From positions 1,977,081 through 2,041,080 of the forward strand of contig NC_009012.1 in assembly GCF_000015865.1 (NCBI RefSeq): DNA of 64,000 bases, given 5' to 3'. This DNA is from Acetivibrio thermocellus ATCC 27405 (GTDB lineage Bacteria; Bacillota; Clostridia; Acetivibrionales; Acetivibrionaceae). This document shows, one piece after another, positions 44,210 through 54,092 of this stretch. The notes beneath the pieces were generated by a model, which made no database searches, was not told where the DNA came from, and saw only the letters and a program-made list of their open reading frames with translations. Numbering within the stretch: the stretch's first letter is position 1; each line of letters starts with the position of its first letter. Position numbers and translations under genes: made by a program.

Positions 44210-44521
44210 CTATCTCTTTTCCCTATGCCAACCCCGCTTCCCACAATAAGGACACTTTAAATATTTTTTATCTACATTATGCGGAGAAATTAAATCAATA
44301 ACTGGAGATATTTTAAATTCCTTCTTGCACTCTATGCAAGTATATACAGCTCTTCTAGAATGCATTACGACTAATAAAATTAAACCAATTAGAGCAATCG
44401 ATACAAATATTCCTATTCCATTTTTCATGTCTTGTAAAAGGTAACCGCTAACTATTAATATAACCGCATATACCCCTATTGATATTAGTGTTTTGAAATC
44501 AATTTTTTTGTCTTCTTTCAT
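44210..44521 (-). CDS. Small membrane protein with C-terminal zinc ribbon
   Basis: A 103-aa protein: two membrane segments (about 12-28 and 35-52), then CIECKKEF...YLKCPYCGKRGWHREKR, a two-CxxC zinc ribbon. Function unknown. The upstream 100 bases are very AT-rich and contain repeated TATA motifs. Between it and the SdpR gene lie about 280 bases of AT-rich DNA with no gene. Confidence 0.6.
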   Translation of the reverse strand: MKEDKKIDFKTLISIGVYAVILIVSGYLLQDMKNGIGIFVSIALIGLILLVVMHSRRAVYTCIECKKEFKISPVIDLISPHNVDKKYLKCPYCGKRGWHREKR

Positions 44522-44649
44522 GACAACCCCTCCAAAAATATTAATATAAATATATATTTATATATTTATATTAATATTATATCACACTGTATTAAACTGT
44601 AAACACTTTTTTATATCAAAAAATTTTTCAATAAAATTTCCCAATTAAG

Positions 44650-44885
44650 CTTATTTTAATTCACGCTCAATTAATGTTATATTTCTCAGCAATGCAATGG
44701 CTCGTCTTCTCTCTATTTCAAGCTGTACTGCCTCCCACATTTCTTTATCTATTATTGCAGGATGACTCTCTTCTACATAATACATTGGAACTTCTCCGTT
44801 GTTTACTGCTCTCTTTTTGGTTAAAAAATCAACTGTATATGTCTTTTAAACAACGCATTCTCCTTTGCTTTTCTGTTCCAGCATA
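44650..44885 (-). pseudogene. Serine recombinase remnant
   Basis: Decoded on the minus strand it gives [20 protein letters not shown], then [20 protein letters not shown] and [10 protein letters not shown] before a frame break. This is about 60 residues almost identical to the middle of the recombinase at 45060-46469 (residues about 270-325). The nucleotide match runs from about 44650 to 44885. It is a leftover of a closely related integrase, next to the prophage end. Confidence 0.85.
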
Positions 44886-45059
44886 GACAACTTGTCTACA
44901 TTTGTAATTTTACCCCCCATAACAAAAATGTCAATAATTTCTTTGGTAAAATTTTACGACACCAAATGACAAAAAGTGATCTAATACCATGTCTTTATTT
45001 AAAATGAAAAATCTGTATAAAATTGCTACACCCTTCTCAACTTCCCTCAAATTCCTTTA

Positions 45060-46469
45060 TTAAATTGCAACTTCAATCTCCGTGCTATCAAGCAAACTCA
45101 CTATTATCTTTTTTCCATCAAATACTGTCATTTTCTCTATTATTCTAAAATACATATCAACATCAAACTCCTCTACTATCTTTGCATCCTTTAAAATTTC
45201 AATAAACTGCCTTGCCTTATATCTTTTAAGCAAGTTATCACTTTTAAGTCCTTCCTTCCACTTCTCCATAAAGTATTCCTTATTCTCCACCATAGCATTA
45301 AATGTATTTACAAAGGCATGATATAAAACCTTGTCATCTATATGCTTATTCTCACAGCTCTTTTTTCCCTTTACTTCATATTTTTTATTACATCTCCAAA
45401 CCACTCTTCTTAGCCTTTCATCAGTAGAATTCCATACCTTTCTTCCAAAGGCACTGCCGCAGTGTCCGCAGATAACTCTTCCTGCAAAGGGATTATCTAC
45501 TGTGGCATAATCAAGCTTACTGATGTTATATTTTTCAGCAAAAGCTCTTCTTCTCTCCATCTCTAGCTGTACCGCTTCCCAAATTTCTTTATCTATAATT
45601 GCAGGATGGCTTTCTTCTACATAATACATTGGAACTTCGCCATTGTTTACTGCTCTTTTTTTGGTTAGAAAATCAACAGTATATGTCTTTTGGAGAAGTG
45701 CATCTCCTTTATATTTTTCATTACTTAAAATCTTTCTTATACTGCTTTCATACCACTTAGGTTTTCCATTCCAGTTAGGAACACCTTCTTCTTCAAGTTC
45801 CCTTGCAATTCTGTTTGCACCTTTACCGTCAAGGTAATCCTTATATATTCTTCTTACAATTTTAGCCTGCTTTTCATTTATCACAAGATTTCCTTCTTCA
45901 TCTTTATCATAGCCTAAAAACTTTGTATGATTTATATGAAGCTTTCCCTGTTCAAACCTTCTCCTTATGCCCCATGTAGAATTTTCACTTATACTTCTTG
46001 ATTCATCTTGGGCAAGGGAGCTGAGGATTGTAAGCAGTACTTCTCCCTTTGAATCTAAAGTATTAATATTTTCCTTTTCAAATATTACTCCAATACCTAA
46101 TTCTTTAAGCTGTCTTACGTAGTTTAATGTATCAAGTGTATTTCTTGCAAACCTTGATATAGACTTGGTTATTATCATATCTATTTTCCCTGCTTTGCAG
46201 TCTTCTATCATTTTATTGAACTGTTCTCTCTTTTTAGTGTTTGTCCCTGAAATCCCCTCATCTGCGTAAATTCCTCCGAATTCATAATCTGGATGATTTG
46301 TTATATAAGATGTATAATAAGCTACCTGTGCTTCATAGCTTGATAACTGTTCTAATTGGTCTGTTGATACTCTGCAATAAGCTCCCATTCTCTTTTTCTG
46401 CGTCTGTATTTGCTCTGCCAGATTGTTTCTGTTTGCTCTTGCAGGTATAAGTGTAATATTTCTTGCCAT
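45060..46469 (-). CDS. Large serine recombinase 1 of the prophage
   Basis: A 469-aa protein. Catalytic S35 is in [20 protein letters not shown] and [12 protein letters not shown] complete the resolvase domain. The Recombinase domain (about 180-280), zinc ribbon (CGHCGSAFGRKV...WRCNKK) and a C-terminal region with VFDGKKIIVSLLDSTEIEV follow. It starts at ATG 46469 behind GGAGGAAGTTAAGG, and its first 45 codons lie inside the end of the upstream recombinase gene in another frame. It is expected to act in phage integration/excision. Confidence 0.92.
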   Translation of the reverse strand: MARNITLIPARANRNNLAEQIQTQKKRMGAYCRVSTDQLEQLSSYEAQVAYYTSYITNHPDYEFGGIYADEGISGTNTKKREQFNKMIEDCKAGKIDMIITKSISRFARNTLDTLNYVRQLKELGIGVIFEKENINTLDSKGEVLLTILSSLAQDESRSISENSTWGIRRRFEQGKLHINHTKFLGYDKDEEGNLVINEKQAKIVRRIYKDYLDGKGANRIARELEEEGVPNWNGKPKWYESSIRKILSNEKYKGDALLQKTYTVDFLTKKRAVNNGEVPMYYVEESHPAIIDKEIWEAVQLEMERRRAFAEKYNISKLDYATVDNPFAGRVICGHCGSAFGRKVWNSTDERLRRVVWRCNKKYEVKGKKSCENKHIDDKVLYHAFVNTFNAMVENKEYFMEKWKEGLKSDNLLKRYKARQFIEILKDAKIVEEFDVDMYFRIIEKMTVFDGKKIIVSLLDSTEIEVAI

Positions 46470-47622
46470 CCTTAACTTCCTCCCTTACAATTATTGGTTC
46501 TTCTATATTAAGCCTGCTTATAACCTCATCATCAATTGATGTTCCACTGCAGGCGTCTTTTCCGTTTTTAATATAATTACTGCACTGCCATACAATCTTT
46601 CTGCAATTTAATTTGCTGTTCCAAGTTCTTCTCCTTAGAGTAGAGCCGCATTTACTGCAGAAAAGCATTCCTGTTAATGGATATCTGTTTGTATATTTTT
46701 TTGTATCTCCTGCTTTATTTCCTTTTGCCTTTGCTCTTCTTGCAATTTCTATCTGAACCTGCTCCCACATTTCTCTTGAAACTATGGGAGAGTGATTATC
46801 TTCAATATAATAGCTGTCAATTACGCCTTCATTTCTAACACTTACTTTTCTCAGATGGTCTGGTGTGTAATACTTTTGAAGTATGGCATCTCCCTTGTAT
46901 TTTTCATTCTTGAGGATATTTAAAATTGTACTTTCCTGCCATCTGCCGCCTGCAACAGTAGGCACTTTATCTTCATTTAATTCTTTGGCTATGGTAAATG
47001 TTCCTTTGCCTTTTAAATAATCTTCAAATATTCTTTTAACTATTTCTGCTTCTTTTGGGTTTATAACTAAATCGCCGTATTCATCCTTGTCATAACCTAA
47101 AAATCTTGTGGTATTTATAATCAGCTCTCCTCGTTCAAACTTCTTTTTTACCCTCCACTTTAAGTTATCACTGATATTTTTACTTTCTTCCTGGGCAAAA
47201 GAAGAGAGGACGGTTAGCATAAGCTCTCCATCCCCTGATAAAGTTCTGATATTCTCTTTTTCAAATATTATTTCTACACCAATGTCCTTTAGTTCTCTTA
47301 CTACTTGAAGCATTATTGCTGTATTCCTTGCAAATCTTGAGATAGATTTGGTGATGATTAAGTCTATTTTCCCTTCTTTTGCAAGATTAAGCATTCTTTG
47401 AAACTCTGGTCTATTATCTGTAGTGCCGGTAATTCCTCTATCAGCAAATACACCTGCATATTCGTAATCAGGATTATTTGAAATCAGATTTTCATAATAC
47501 TGGATTTGATTTTCTAAAGATTCACCTTGAGCATCACTGCCGGTTGAAACTCTTGCATAAGCACAAACTCTTTTCTTTTTATTTTCCTTCTTTTTTACAG
47601 GTTCAATAATCCTAACACGCAT
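46333..47622 (-). CDS. Large serine recombinase 2 of the prophage
   Basis: A 429-aa protein. Catalytic S26 is in AYARVSTGSD; the resolvase motifs RGITGTTDNRPEF and [12 protein letters not shown] and a zinc ribbon (CSKCGSTLRRRTW...WQCSNY) are present. It ends VREEVKDGKKYYTYTCKSKQ plus 27 residues, shorter than recombinase 1 and without the C-terminal beta strand. It overlaps recombinase 1 by 137 bases. GAAGGAAGGATATAGA precedes ATG 47622. Together they may act as a pair, as in elements that need two serine recombinases. Confidence 0.9.
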   Translation of the reverse strand: MRVRIIEPVKKKENKKKRVCAYARVSTGSDAQGESLENQIQYYENLISNNPDYEYAGVFADRGITGTTDNRPEFQRMLNLAKEGKIDLIITKSISRFARNTAIMLQVVRELKDIGVEIIFEKENIRTLSGDGELMLTVLSSFAQEESKNISDNLKWRVKKKFERGELIINTTRFLGYDKDEYGDLVINPKEAEIVKRIFEDYLKGKGTFTIAKELNEDKVPTVAGGRWQESTILNILKNEKYKGDAILQKYYTPDHLRKVSVRNEGVIDSYYIEDNHSPIVSREMWEQVQIEIARRAKAKGNKAGDTKKYTNRYPLTGMLFCSKCGSTLRRRTWNSKLNCRKIVWQCSNYIKNGKDACSGTSIDDEVISRLNIEEPIIVREEVKDGKKYYTYTCKSKQKQSGRANTDAEKENGSLLQSINRPIRTVIKL

Positions 47623-47722
47623 TCTATATCCTTCCTTCTATCAATTTGGTACTACTATACATCACTCTAAAGGTGATAGAAGTCAAGCTAAACAAAAGAA
47701 AAGCCGCTACTTTAATTAACGG

Positions 47723-48413
47723 CTACTTATTAAATATCATAATTACAGCATCAAACCCTGCTGCCCTAAGCCTTTGCACCTGCTTTTCAGCATTTTCTCT
47801 TGACTTATATGAACCTGCCATAACCCTGTAAAGAGTCTGCTCGTTTTCTACTTGAGCTTTTGCTGAAGGTTCAATATAACCAATACCTAATTGTGCAAGA
47901 ACTGCTTTAGTTATAGCCTTAACTATTTCATTTCTCTTTGAATCAAATAAAATATTATCTCCTGTGTTATCAATAAAACCTATCTCTATTAACACTGCTG
48001 GAGCCTTGGTTTCTCTTAATACATGATAGTTAGCTTCCTTAACTCCTCTATCTGTAAATCCTAATGCTGCAAGTGATGTTTGTATCCTTTGTGCTAATGC
48101 TTTTGATTTTGCTCCTCCATTTAAATATGTGTATGTTTCAACACCTTTTGCCTTTTCTGGATCATAAGCATTCCTATGAAAAGAAATGAAGTAATCATAG
48201 TTATTCCTATTTTCAAAAGCACTTCTCTCATTAAGGCTTACTGTGGCATCTGAAGTTCTTGTTTCATCAACTGTAACTCCATGCCTTCTTACCTCTGCTG
48301 CTACAGCTCTGCCTATGCTTAGAACATCATTGCTTTCCTTTCTTCCCTTATATACTGCCCCTGAATCTTGGCCACCGTTAATGGCCAGGATCAATCATTA
48401 TAATCCTTGGCAT
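47723..48413 (-). pseudogene. N-acetylmuramoyl-L-alanine amidase with SPOR domain, frameshifted
   Basis: The native start is ATG 48413 (MPRIIMIDPGH) behind GAGGGGGTGG, but the frame stops directly after PGH. One extra T near 48379 separates it from the long frame (GGQDSGAVYKGRKESNDVL...). Removing it gives DPGHNGGQDSG, the Amidase_3 zinc site. Other catalytic residues are intact: ISFHRNA (zinc His) and VLIEIGFIDN (catalytic Glu). A C-terminal SPOR-like repeat (LYRVMAGSYKSRENAEKQVQRLRAAGFDAVI) binds peptidoglycan. The phage endolysin would be inactive unless the indel is a sequencing error. Confidence 0.82.
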
Positions 48414-48899
48414 TTAAACCACCCCCTCAATAAAACGACCCAAGGAATCTCTTCTCCTTGGGTGTAAAATATTGTTATGGCATCTAGCACATACAACTTG
48501 TAGATTATTTAAATTGTTATTATTTCTATTCTTATCTTTATGATGAATGTGCAGACGTGTACCTTCTTCTTCTTTCCCACAAACTTCACATCTTTTAGGC
48601 TTATTTGCAAGTGCTATCCTACGCCAGACATCACCTGAGATGAAACTGCGTCCATCTATATAACTAGGTGCTAAAGAACCTTTCTTTCCATACATAGGAT
48701 TATTTTTTCCTGATACATCTGCATGATTAACACTTATTTTTAATCTAACTTCTGATTGCCAAGCTGGATTATCTATTTTATTTCTATATGACATCCTACA
48801 CGACTTTGAACAAAATTTACCTCCATTATTTCGTATTTGGGACTTATATACATAGAACTCATCATCACACCATTGACAATATCTTTTTATCTTAGTCAA
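48414..48899 (-). CDS. HNH endonuclease with zinc finger and NUMOD3-like motif
   Basis: A 161-aa protein; TTG 48899 is preferred (GGAGG 9 bases upstream), because the ATG further upstream touches the Shine-Dalgarno sequence. N-terminal zinc finger (CQWC...CSKSC), then GKNNPMYGKKGSLAPSY, typical of NUMOD3 repeats in homing nucleases, then an HNH core CEVCG...LHIHHKDKNRNNNNLNNLQVVCARCHN. Wedged between holin and amidase with 8-base and zero-base junctions, it looks like a free-standing homing endonuclease that invaded the lysis operon. Confidence 0.85.
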   Translation of the reverse strand: MTKIKRYCQWCDDEFYVYKSQIRNNGGKFCSKSCRMSYRNKIDNPAWQSEVRLKISVNHADVSGKNNPMYGKKGSLAPSYIDGRSFISGDVWRRIALANKPKRCEVCGKEEEGTRLHIHHKDKNRNNNNLNNLQVVCARCHNNILHPRRRDSLGRFIEGVV

Positions 48900-49302
48900 C
48901 CTTATCATCCTCCTTATTTAGCTGTTTTAAAACATCCTTTAGTTTCTCTGGTATTGGTAAGCCTATCTTAGCAGAGTTCTCTATAATGCTTATTCCTTCA
49001 TTGGAAATGTAGAAAAAAATAACAGCAGTACGAATCGCACTACCGTTTTTAATCAAATGAACATCTACTATATTTCCTATGCCCACCATTACAAAAATTA
49101 AAACTTTCTTAAATATCCCTCTGAATCCTACCTCACTTGACAGCTTTCTTTCCAGCACTGCTACCATGAGACCTGTTACATAATCAATTACAACAAAGGT
49201 AATCAGTGCATACATAAAGCCATCAACCCCTCCTAAAAGCCAGCCAATATAGCCGCCAATGGCAGCAAATACTGCTTGAATAAAATTAATTGAATTTTTC
49301 AC
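48892..49302 (-). CDS. Phage holin (holin_4/TcdE-BhlA type)
   Basis: A 137-aa protein; the start is taken as GTG 49302 (MKNSINFIQAVFAAIGG) behind GGAGGGATTTACA. Three hydrophobic segments, the family motif FVVIDYVTGLMVAVLERKLSSEVGFRGIFKKVLIFVMVGIGN, and a charged C-terminus (KQLNKEDDKVD). It forms membrane lesions that release the amidase at lysis. Confidence 0.88.
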   Translation of the reverse strand: MKNSINFIQAVFAAIGGYIGWLLGGVDGFMYALITFVVIDYVTGLMVAVLERKLSSEVGFRGIFKKVLIFVMVGIGNIVDVHLIKNGSAIRTAVIFFYISNEGISIIENSAKIGLPIPEKLKDVLKQLNKEDDKVD

Positions 49303-49318
49303 TGTAAATCCCTCCACT

Positions 49319-51007
49319 CTAATAAAAATCTTCTCCATAGTTAATTAAATCTACTTCAAACATATACTGAACTTTCATTGTATTTGCTTCAGTTTTTTCA
49401 ACAGGCTGTGCAAGCTTGGTATGTGCTCCAATAGGTCTGCTTGTTAAAAGGGCTTGGATACATAATTGAACATAGTTGTTATAAGCATAAGTGTATCTGC
49501 TTATCCATCTGTCAGTACCAAGGATATTATGATAATAATAATTACCATAACCATTTGGAAAACTAAAATACATTTTATAGGCTTCCAGTAAATTCCCTTG
49601 AGGAGTTATAACTTGATAAAAGCTTGTACCCCCTTGAGTGCTTGTGTAATATAAATAAATTCTATTGGCACTTCTATAAAAATTATAAACATAGCATCTT
49701 CTCTCAATATTTCCACTATCCATACCCTTATTTCCAAACCAAGTGCTATTACCAATCTTAGGTTTAATATTCATATCCTGAACCTTGTTTCCTGCGGCAT
49801 CTACTCTAATCCATCTGTTTGTATAAACAGTTTCATTAAATTGGCTGTCTGTTCTTGAGGTGTATCCAATAATATCAATGCAACCATCAAGATAAATTCC
49901 ATCACTAGAAACTGTTCTATATGTGAAAGGTACGTTATATGCTGTATCCTTAAAACTTTGGCTCATATTTATATCAACATAGCTTAATTGAACTCCTACC
50001 TTTGTCCACTTATATATTCTCATATATCTTTCACTATTTATGCTGTAAAGGTAATACCCAATAAAAATAAGCTCTCCATCTGGTTGAATATACGGGCATA
50101 CATGACTAAGTCCATCGTATTTTCTTACTGCATGACTACTGTCAATATTTAAGGCATTTCCATCTGAATTTAAAAGTTTAACCACCTTATCCCAAAACAC
50201 AACATCATTTGTATTTATATCAAATGGAATCATAAGCCATTGTCCTTTTAAGCTGTCTGGAAATTGAATATAGCTTGACTGTGTTATGTTTGTATCCCTT
50301 GAATCTGCTAATATCCATCCCTTTGTTGGACTTGTAAATTTTATAGTTCTTGCATAAGAAAATAAAGTATTCACTGCCCAATACCTTTTAGGATTTGTAG
50401 TATTATATACAGCATAATCTGAATCTGCTGTTTCCCTTCCATAGATTGCGGTTCCCGCATAAAAATAATCCTTATTATCAGGGTCACCCTCTGCCCAGTA
50501 AATACTTTCAATTTTACCGTTTGCCGCATGGGTTGGAAAGTCAAATACAAAATTCATCTTTATTTTAGAATCTGTAACTTCAAATTTTGATTCTGCTCTA
50601 TTTATAGTTCCACGCCTTGTATCATTTCCAGAGTAAGTATTATTTCTATGGGCAAACCCTATAATATTTCCCATAACCCTTTGCTCATTAACATTTTCCG
50701 GCTTATCATTATCAGTTAAGTATAAGTATTCAAACCAGCTGTAATTATCACATCTTCTTGTATTTCCTGCACCCATAATACCTTGAACAAAATGTCCTAA
50801 AAATGTATCTTTAAAATATAAATCCGGTATTAAGTTTTCTGTGTATGCCTCTCTTATTTTCTCCTTAGTTTCTGCATTAAAAAGTTCTAATAAAACCTTT
50901 CCTTTAATGCCCCTCTGTCTTTTACTCTTTTTACTTTCAGAAATCTCACCTGTAAGCAAATCTTTATTGTAAGCAATACTTTCGTAAGGCTGTCCCTCAA
51001 TAAACAT
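49319..51007 (-). CDS. Phage baseplate/tail-fibre region protein, unknown
   Basis: A 562-aa protein between the holin and another tail-tip protein. It is rich in Tyr, Asn and Thr with beta-strand repeats (YRTVSSDGIYLDGCIDIIGYTSR), typical of receptor-binding or fibre proteins. The N-terminus (EGQPYESIAYNKDLLTGEISESKKSKRQ) is charged. No catalytic motif seen. The position downstream of the tail endopeptidase gene supports a host-recognition role (inference). Confidence 0.6.
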   Translation of the reverse strand: MFIEGQPYESIAYNKDLLTGEISESKKSKRQRGIKGKVLLELFNAETKEKIREAYTENLIPDLYFKDTFLGHFVQGIMGAGNTRRCDNYSWFEYLYLTDNDKPENVNEQRVMGNIIGFAHRNNTYSGNDTRRGTINRAESKFEVTDSKIKMNFVFDFPTHAANGKIESIYWAEGDPDNKDYFYAGTAIYGRETADSDYAVYNTTNPKRYWAVNTLFSYARTIKFTSPTKGWILADSRDTNITQSSYIQFPDSLKGQWLMIPFDINTNDVVFWDKVVKLLNSDGNALNIDSSHAVRKYDGLSHVCPYIQPDGELIFIGYYLYSINSERYMRIYKWTKVGVQLSYVDINMSQSFKDTAYNVPFTYRTVSSDGIYLDGCIDIIGYTSRTDSQFNETVYTNRWIRVDAAGNKVQDMNIKPKIGNSTWFGNKGMDSGNIERRCYVYNFYRSANRIYLYYTSTQGGTSFYQVITPQGNLLEAYKMYFSFPNGYGNYYYHNILGTDRWISRYTYAYNNYVQLCIQALLTSRPIGAHTKLAQPVEKTEANTMKVQYMFEVDLINYGEDFY

Positions 51008-51018
51008 ATCATCACCCC

Positions 51019-52176
51019 TCAGTTGTAAAGAATTTTCATCTTCCTTAATTTACACACATCATTTAATGTAGGTTTTTCTAAAATATAAGCAAACCTCAGT
51101 TTCCTATTTTGAGCAATCATTGTATTTAAAGCTGCATAATCTAAACTTGTAAGTATTGTAGGATTTATCCCATTTACAAGAAATGCAGCAGAATCTATAA
51201 TATCAATACTTTCAAAGCTTGATGTATTGATATTATAGGTAAGCCAGCTTAATCCCGAATCAACACTTAAAGCTATTCTAATTCTGCCATTGGTTGTAAC
51301 ATCATTTAAATTTGAATCTTTCTTAGTGTACTGAACAATTGCTTCAAGTTTATTTATGCTTTTCCCATCATGTATGTTAAAATCATAGTTTTGAATAATT
51401 ACCTTTGGCTTACTTGTTACTGTCTTTTCAATAAAGAATCTATTGCTATTTTTATTTGCCTTAACATCTGGATTATCAGTATAGATATAAAGAGCAGGTG
51501 AAGTGCCTGAAAGTCCTGCCATGGAAGCAGGAAGAGTATCAACGCCGTAGGTTTTAAACATTTCTTCTGTAAGAGGTAAATCTCCAATTTTAACCCATGT
51601 ACTACCTTGATAGTTTTTCACTCCTTCATTATCCACCATAAGAAATTTTGTTATACATGGAATATATGAACCTTCCTGCACTATGTAATTTTTACCCAGT
51701 GGGTCTGATGGAGTGAAAATATATGATTTTCCCGCTGTTAATGCCAATGATTGAGTGCCTACATTTGGATTTACAAAACTATTTGTGCCGTTATTAGGTA
51801 TCTTCTCAACAACAAGCCTTATTACTCCAGTTTCAAAAATAGAAAGTTCCCAAATAAGGTCATTGCTGCCCCAGTTGCTATAGGAACTGTTTCCTTCAAA
51901 CCTTATTCTGAAAAGCTTTGTGCTGTATTCTACTTCACTGGCATAATAAAGGTTATTATAGCTGGCATCTCTTCTGTTAATACAAAGATGTTCTGATGCT
52001 CCCCCAAAGCCTACCCAGGTATTACCGCTTGTGTAAAGCTGTCTTATGGCTAAACCATTGTAATTAAAGTTAAAACCAATGTCAGGAAGAGTTACTGTAC
52101 TATCATCATTTCTTGTACCATAAAGTGTCATTCCTGCATTTCCTTTTGGAAGGGACATTTGATTTATAACTGGCAT
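51019..52176 (-). CDS. Phage tail-tip/appendage protein, unknown
   Basis: A 385-aa protein. Its N-terminal third (LPDIGFNFNYNGLAIRQLYTSGNTWVGFGGASEHLCIN) resembles bacterial/phage carbohydrate-binding beta-sandwich segments with a W-x-G-F motif; the rest is beta-rich. It is in the tail module and separated by 12 bases from each neighbour, so it is likely structural. I do not recognise a named family. Confidence 0.55.
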   Translation of the reverse strand: MPVINQMSLPKGNAGMTLYGTRNDDSTVTLPDIGFNFNYNGLAIRQLYTSGNTWVGFGGASEHLCINRRDASYNNLYYASEVEYSTKLFRIRFEGNSSYSNWGSNDLIWELSIFETGVIRLVVEKIPNNGTNSFVNPNVGTQSLALTAGKSYIFTPSDPLGKNYIVQEGSYIPCITKFLMVDNEGVKNYQGSTWVKIGDLPLTEEMFKTYGVDTLPASMAGLSGTSPALYIYTDNPDVKANKNSNRFFIEKTVTSKPKVIIQNYDFNIHDGKSINKLEAIVQYTKKDSNLNDVTTNGRIRIALSVDSGLSWLTYNINTSSFESIDIIDSAAFLVNGINPTILTSLDYAALNTMIAQNRKLRFAYILEKPTLNDVCKLRKMKILYN

Positions 52177-52188
52177 TATCCTCTCCCC

Positions 52189-54092
52189 CTAACCTTGCTT
52201 AAGATATGCATTTATTGCAATCAAATCCTTATAAAGTGTTGTATCCCGCACATTTGCAGCATAAATTACGCCATTTCCTAAGTCCTCAATATATCCGCCT
52301 TCTCTTTTTAAAATGGGCTCCTTTATTGTTACCCTATTATAAAAGTCATAGGTTCCATCTTTGTTTTTATCGTAGTCAGAACTAAACTCAACCCAATCGG
52401 CGTCAAAAGCATAGCTGCTTGATTTACTGTTATTAAACTCTTCTATAATTCCCATTACATTTAAGGTTAACTTTGGGTTTCCATGAGATATAGCAGCAAT
52501 ATTAAATCTTGTATTGAAATTCTCAAGACTATAGCTATCTACTCCACTCACATTGTTGTCTAAATAATACTTAAAACTGTGTCCTGTATTAAAACTGTAT
52601 GTTCCAATCTTGATATTGAACAAATTATAAAGGAAAGTATAAACAATCTCTGCCCTTGGTATACTTGCACTTAGTCCACCCTCTAAGTCTCTTCCCTCAA
52701 TACTTACCTGCAGATTATTCTTTTCAATTGTAAATGTTCCATTTGAAACCTTCATCTCTACCATAAAAGTATGGTCTCCTGCCGTTACCTGTGGCATTGG
52801 AAGGGGCAATCCTATAACATTATCTCCTGATGCTAACTTTTGAATTGGCTTAAAATCGTAGTATTTTCCATCTAAGGAAAACAGAATTGTTAATGTGCAG
52901 TCTGCACTAGCTTTCCCTGTCATGGTGATATTACAATTTAAGTTTGTATCTGCTTTTGTTGTTATTCCTATAATCATTGCTGGATAGCTGCTAGTGCTGA
53001 TTGTTATAGTATCGCTGTTTTTCTTGATTATTACACTGCTTAAAGTACCGCTTATTGCACTGTTTATTTCCTCTAAAAGCTTACTGGTATCCAGCTTTTC
53101 AATAATTGTGTTTAAAGGATCACCAAGCTCTATCTTTGTATTTATAGGATTTATAAGGTCTGTCTTTTTCTTTATAACTCTTAAATCAGTAGTTACAGCT
53201 ATCTTTTCATTTCTTACCTTTACAAAATCACCAACACTTACTTTAGTAAGATGACTATAATTTTTATACTCTTCTGTCTTACTTAGCTCCATAAAATCTA
53301 TTGTTATAAATACCTTTGGACTTGCAGCCTTTTCAGCATATTCTTCTGCCCTTGCTCTAAGGCTTTCTACATCCTTGCATTCCTTAAACTCAACCCTTTT
53401 GGTTATGGGATAGGGAAGTAATTTTGCTCTTTCTCCCTCTACTTCTATATATCTTTCTGGCAACAATAAATTATTTGCTCCTACTGCATATATCCTTGTA
53501 GCAAGTTCACTGGTATCCTCAATAACCTTCATTCCATTTATGTTTTTACCGTATTTTATTAAAATTCCATTGTTTTCACCAATGGACTCTTTTATCTCTA
53601 TATTAAAGTTATCTCTAAAAAGTTCTCCACCATAAATTTCAATAAGTCTAAAAATAGCATCTACTGCATTAACCTCTTTAACAGCAAAAGGTGCTAAATT
53701 CTCTTCTAATGCCTTGAATAAAAACAACCCTTGAAGTTCGGGCGGTATGCTTGCTTCAAGAGCTTCTTTCATATTTGCATTAAGCACCTTTGCTGATTCT
53801 ATAAAATAAAAGGCAAGATCATAGAATATATGTCTTGCCCATACCTTAACTTTACTTATTTTATCCTGTGTTCTCTCTACTTTATATATTCTAAAAAGCT
53901 GTCCATCAGCTTTAATAATATTGAGTTCCTCTAAATACTGTGCTTTTTTAGATTGAGCAGGGTATTCAATTTCTAAACTATAATCTCCATTTAACTCTTC
54001 ATTTATCTCAGCCATAAGGCATTCATCTAAAACAGCAAGCCCATTATTGTCAAAGTTTCCTCTAGTTGTCTTCTTATCATATACATAGATCA
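52189..54092 (-). CDS. Phage tail endopeptidase/tail-spike protein (Tal-like)
   Basis: A 634-aa protein; ATG 54092 is used because it overlaps the Dit stop (TAATG). The N-terminal 350 residues match the Prophage_tail/siphovirus ReqiPepy6-like pattern: LDECLMAEINEELNGDYSLEIEYPAQSKKAQYLEELNIIKADGQLFRIYKVER, VWARHIFYDLA, TRIYAVGANNL, KVSVGDFVKVRNEK. The C-terminal part is a variable beta-rich region. It forms the tail tip downstream of Dit. Confidence 0.85.
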
